Positions 5,432 to 6,359 of a stretch of 6,359 nucleotides of DNA are shown piece after piece; the first letter of the stretch is position 1; each line of letters starts with the position of its first letter. The position numbers were made by a program, and so were the translations under genes. The stretch spans positions 1 to 6,359 of the forward strand of contig DDIR01000120.1 of NCBI GenBank assembly GCA_002338715.1, read 5' to 3'. The notes below the pieces were generated by a model that saw nothing but the letters and a program-made list of their open reading frames with translations, was not told the origin of the DNA and did no database searches. The DNA comes from Phycisphaerales bacterium UBA1845 (lineage in GTDB: Bacteria; Planctomycetota; Phycisphaerae; UBA1845).

Positions 5432-6359
5432 GTGTTACTCGTGGTCCATTCTCATGGTCGCCGGCCTCTCGCGCGGCGCTCGACGCGGTGTCTTTGTGCA
5501 ATCGCTCTGTTGGGACTGACCTCGCCTTGGGGCTGTTCCACGGAACCCGCCATCATTTCGGGCAATGGTTCGCCTTCATCTCAGCAAGATGGTTCCGATC
5601 CGCAGCAAGACGCACAAGACGACAATGGGCAGGATTCGCCAACCGACGTGCTGGGGCTGAACCTTGACAATGATGTCGATGGAAGTGACACCGACGATCC
5701 AACCGCCATCAATGACGATCCAACCGAAGTCAGCAATGAAGGCAACGCCGCGCCCATCGCAAATGCCGGCGAAAGTCGCCAAGCCCAATCCGGAGACACC
5801 ATCGTTCTTGACGGTTCCGCTTCATTGGATCCCGACGGCGACGAACTGACGTTCGTATGGTCGCAGGATCCCGACACGGTCAGCGCCGAGATTGCAGATT
5901 TCCAAAATGCAGAGATCGAATTCGTCGCCCCGATGGTGTCAGCCGAAACCGTTCTGCTGTTCAACCTGACTGTCAGCGACGGTGAGCGGGAGTCGTCCGA
6001 CAGCGTGGCCATCACCGTGATGCCAGCCGTCATCGAGCCACCGTGCCCGGCTGAGTTCTTCATAAGCGCCGCCAACACCAGTGGCGTGGCCCCCTTTAAT
6101 TCCAGCTTTGAAGTAGGACCGGTCGAAGCGGGAACGCAATTGGTCGGTGAATGGGAGTGGACGGTTGATGGGGATTTGGTTGGCGATACCAATGCGTTGA
6201 GCCATGCATTTGAATTCCAGGGCGAATATATCGTCGAAGCGTGCCTGACGACGTCGTGCGCACTCGCTTTGGAGACGCGGTGTGAAAGCATCGTCATCTC
6301 GGCCGACGCCCCAACCGCCGGCGGAGGTCTTGGCGGATTTGGTGGCGGCGGCGGTGGTG
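5432..6359 (+). CDS. PKD-domain lipoprotein (3' end outside the window)
   Basis: The reading frame is open from a GTG at 5432 to the window end, giving 309 residues with no stop. The signal peptide has an Arg-rich n-region (GRRPLARR), a hydrophobic core with two Cys (20, 22) and lipobox PWG|C with Cys35. Residues 36-105 are a strongly acidic Asp/Gln/Ser/Asn linker with no Lys or Arg, including a DxDxDG loop (79-84) like those of calcium-binding repeats. A first PKD-type immunoglobulin-like domain spans about 106-198, with DGSASLDPDGDELTFVW (127-143) and LTVSDG (179-184). A second PKD-like domain spans about 206-290, with HAFEFQGEYIVEACL (258-272) and Cys205, 271, 276 and 284 as possible disulfides. 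A Gly-rich run (297-309) begins a linker or tail. PKD domains are extracellular binding or spacer modules, so an envelope- or surface-anchored role is expected. The full protein may carry further domains. The EEP gene ends 182 bases upstream. A weak promoter (TTGCCG-17-TAGCTT, 5331-5359) lies between. Confidence 0.85.
   Translation, partial: MLLVVHSHGRRPLARRSTRCLCAIALLGLTSPWGCSTEPAIISGNGSPSSQQDGSDPQQDAQDDNGQDSPTDVLGLNLDNDVDGSDTDDPTAINDDPTEVSNEGNAAPIANAGESRQAQSGDTIVLDGSASLDPDGDELTFVWSQDPDTVSAEIADFQNAEIEFVAPMVSAETVLLFNLTVSDGERESSDSVAITVMPAVIEPPCPAEFFISAANTSGVAPFNSSFEVGPVEAGTQLVGEWEWTVDGDLVGDTNALSHAFEFQGEYIVEACLTTSCALALETRCESIVISADAPTAGGGLGGFGGGGGG

Noticed and set aside
5441..5454. Twin-arginine (Tat) signal in the PKD lipoprotein
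   Set aside because: GRRPLA only partly fits the Tat consensus, and the hydrophobic core and lipobox suit ordinary Sec export. Possible but not supported.
5581..6297. 238-codon open frame on the minus strand opposite the PKD gene
   Set aside because: The plus-strand translation has a lipobox and PKD motifs. The antisense product is Ser/Pro/Thr-rich low complexity, typical of a shadow.

Overview
The window looks like a piece of chromosome from a diderm (Gram-negative type) bacterium with moderately GC-rich DNA. The evidence is an outer-membrane beta-barrel protein ending in Trp, two lipoproteins with lipobox cysteines, and a Sec-exported TolB-like propeller. The long acidic or Gly/Ser linkers, the PKD-type lipoprotein and the frequent GTG starts recall Planctomycetota or Myxococcota, with Planctomycetota/Phycisphaerae as my first guess. 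That is an impression from style, not proof: there is no rRNA or other marker gene here.

Layout. The left half is read on the minus strand. From right to left it holds a class I SAM methyltransferase (3356-2619), an exported TolB-like WD40/PD40 propeller (2488-1565), and an outer-membrane protein with N-terminal TPRs and a C-terminal beta-barrel (1476-148). A divergent intergenic region of about 400 bases (3357-3755) follows. The right half is read on the plus strand: a CAP/SCP-domain lipoprotein (3756-4394), a YbhP-like endonuclease/exonuclease/phosphatase-family protein (4494-5249), and a PKD-domain lipoprotein (from 5432) that runs off the window end. No mobile element, CRISPR array, tRNA or rRNA was seen.

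How the genes relate. Five of the six genes act, or plausibly act, at or near the cell envelope: two lipoproteins, a TPR-barrel outer-membrane protein, a periplasmic propeller, and a hydrolase whose family is often linked with membrane lipid metabolism. The spacing of 88 to 182 bases (262 codons or more per gene apart from the CAP gene) and the separate promoter candidates suggest mostly single-gene transcription units. No tight operon is visible.

Start sites. Four of the six genes (methyltransferase, CAP, EEP, PKD) start with GTG behind a clear purine-rich Shine-Dalgarno sequence. The two ATG genes (propeller and TPR-barrel protein) have no well-placed Shine-Dalgarno, and the TPR-barrel gene has a sigma70-like promoter ending 8 bases before its ATG, implying a nearly leaderless mRNA.

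I do not see a clearly new multi-gene system. The points most worth following are the TPR-barrel protein with a Slam-like architecture close to two lipoproteins, the leaderless/SD split, the PKD lipoprotein with a DxDxDG acidic linker, and several inverted repeats in the intergenic regions.
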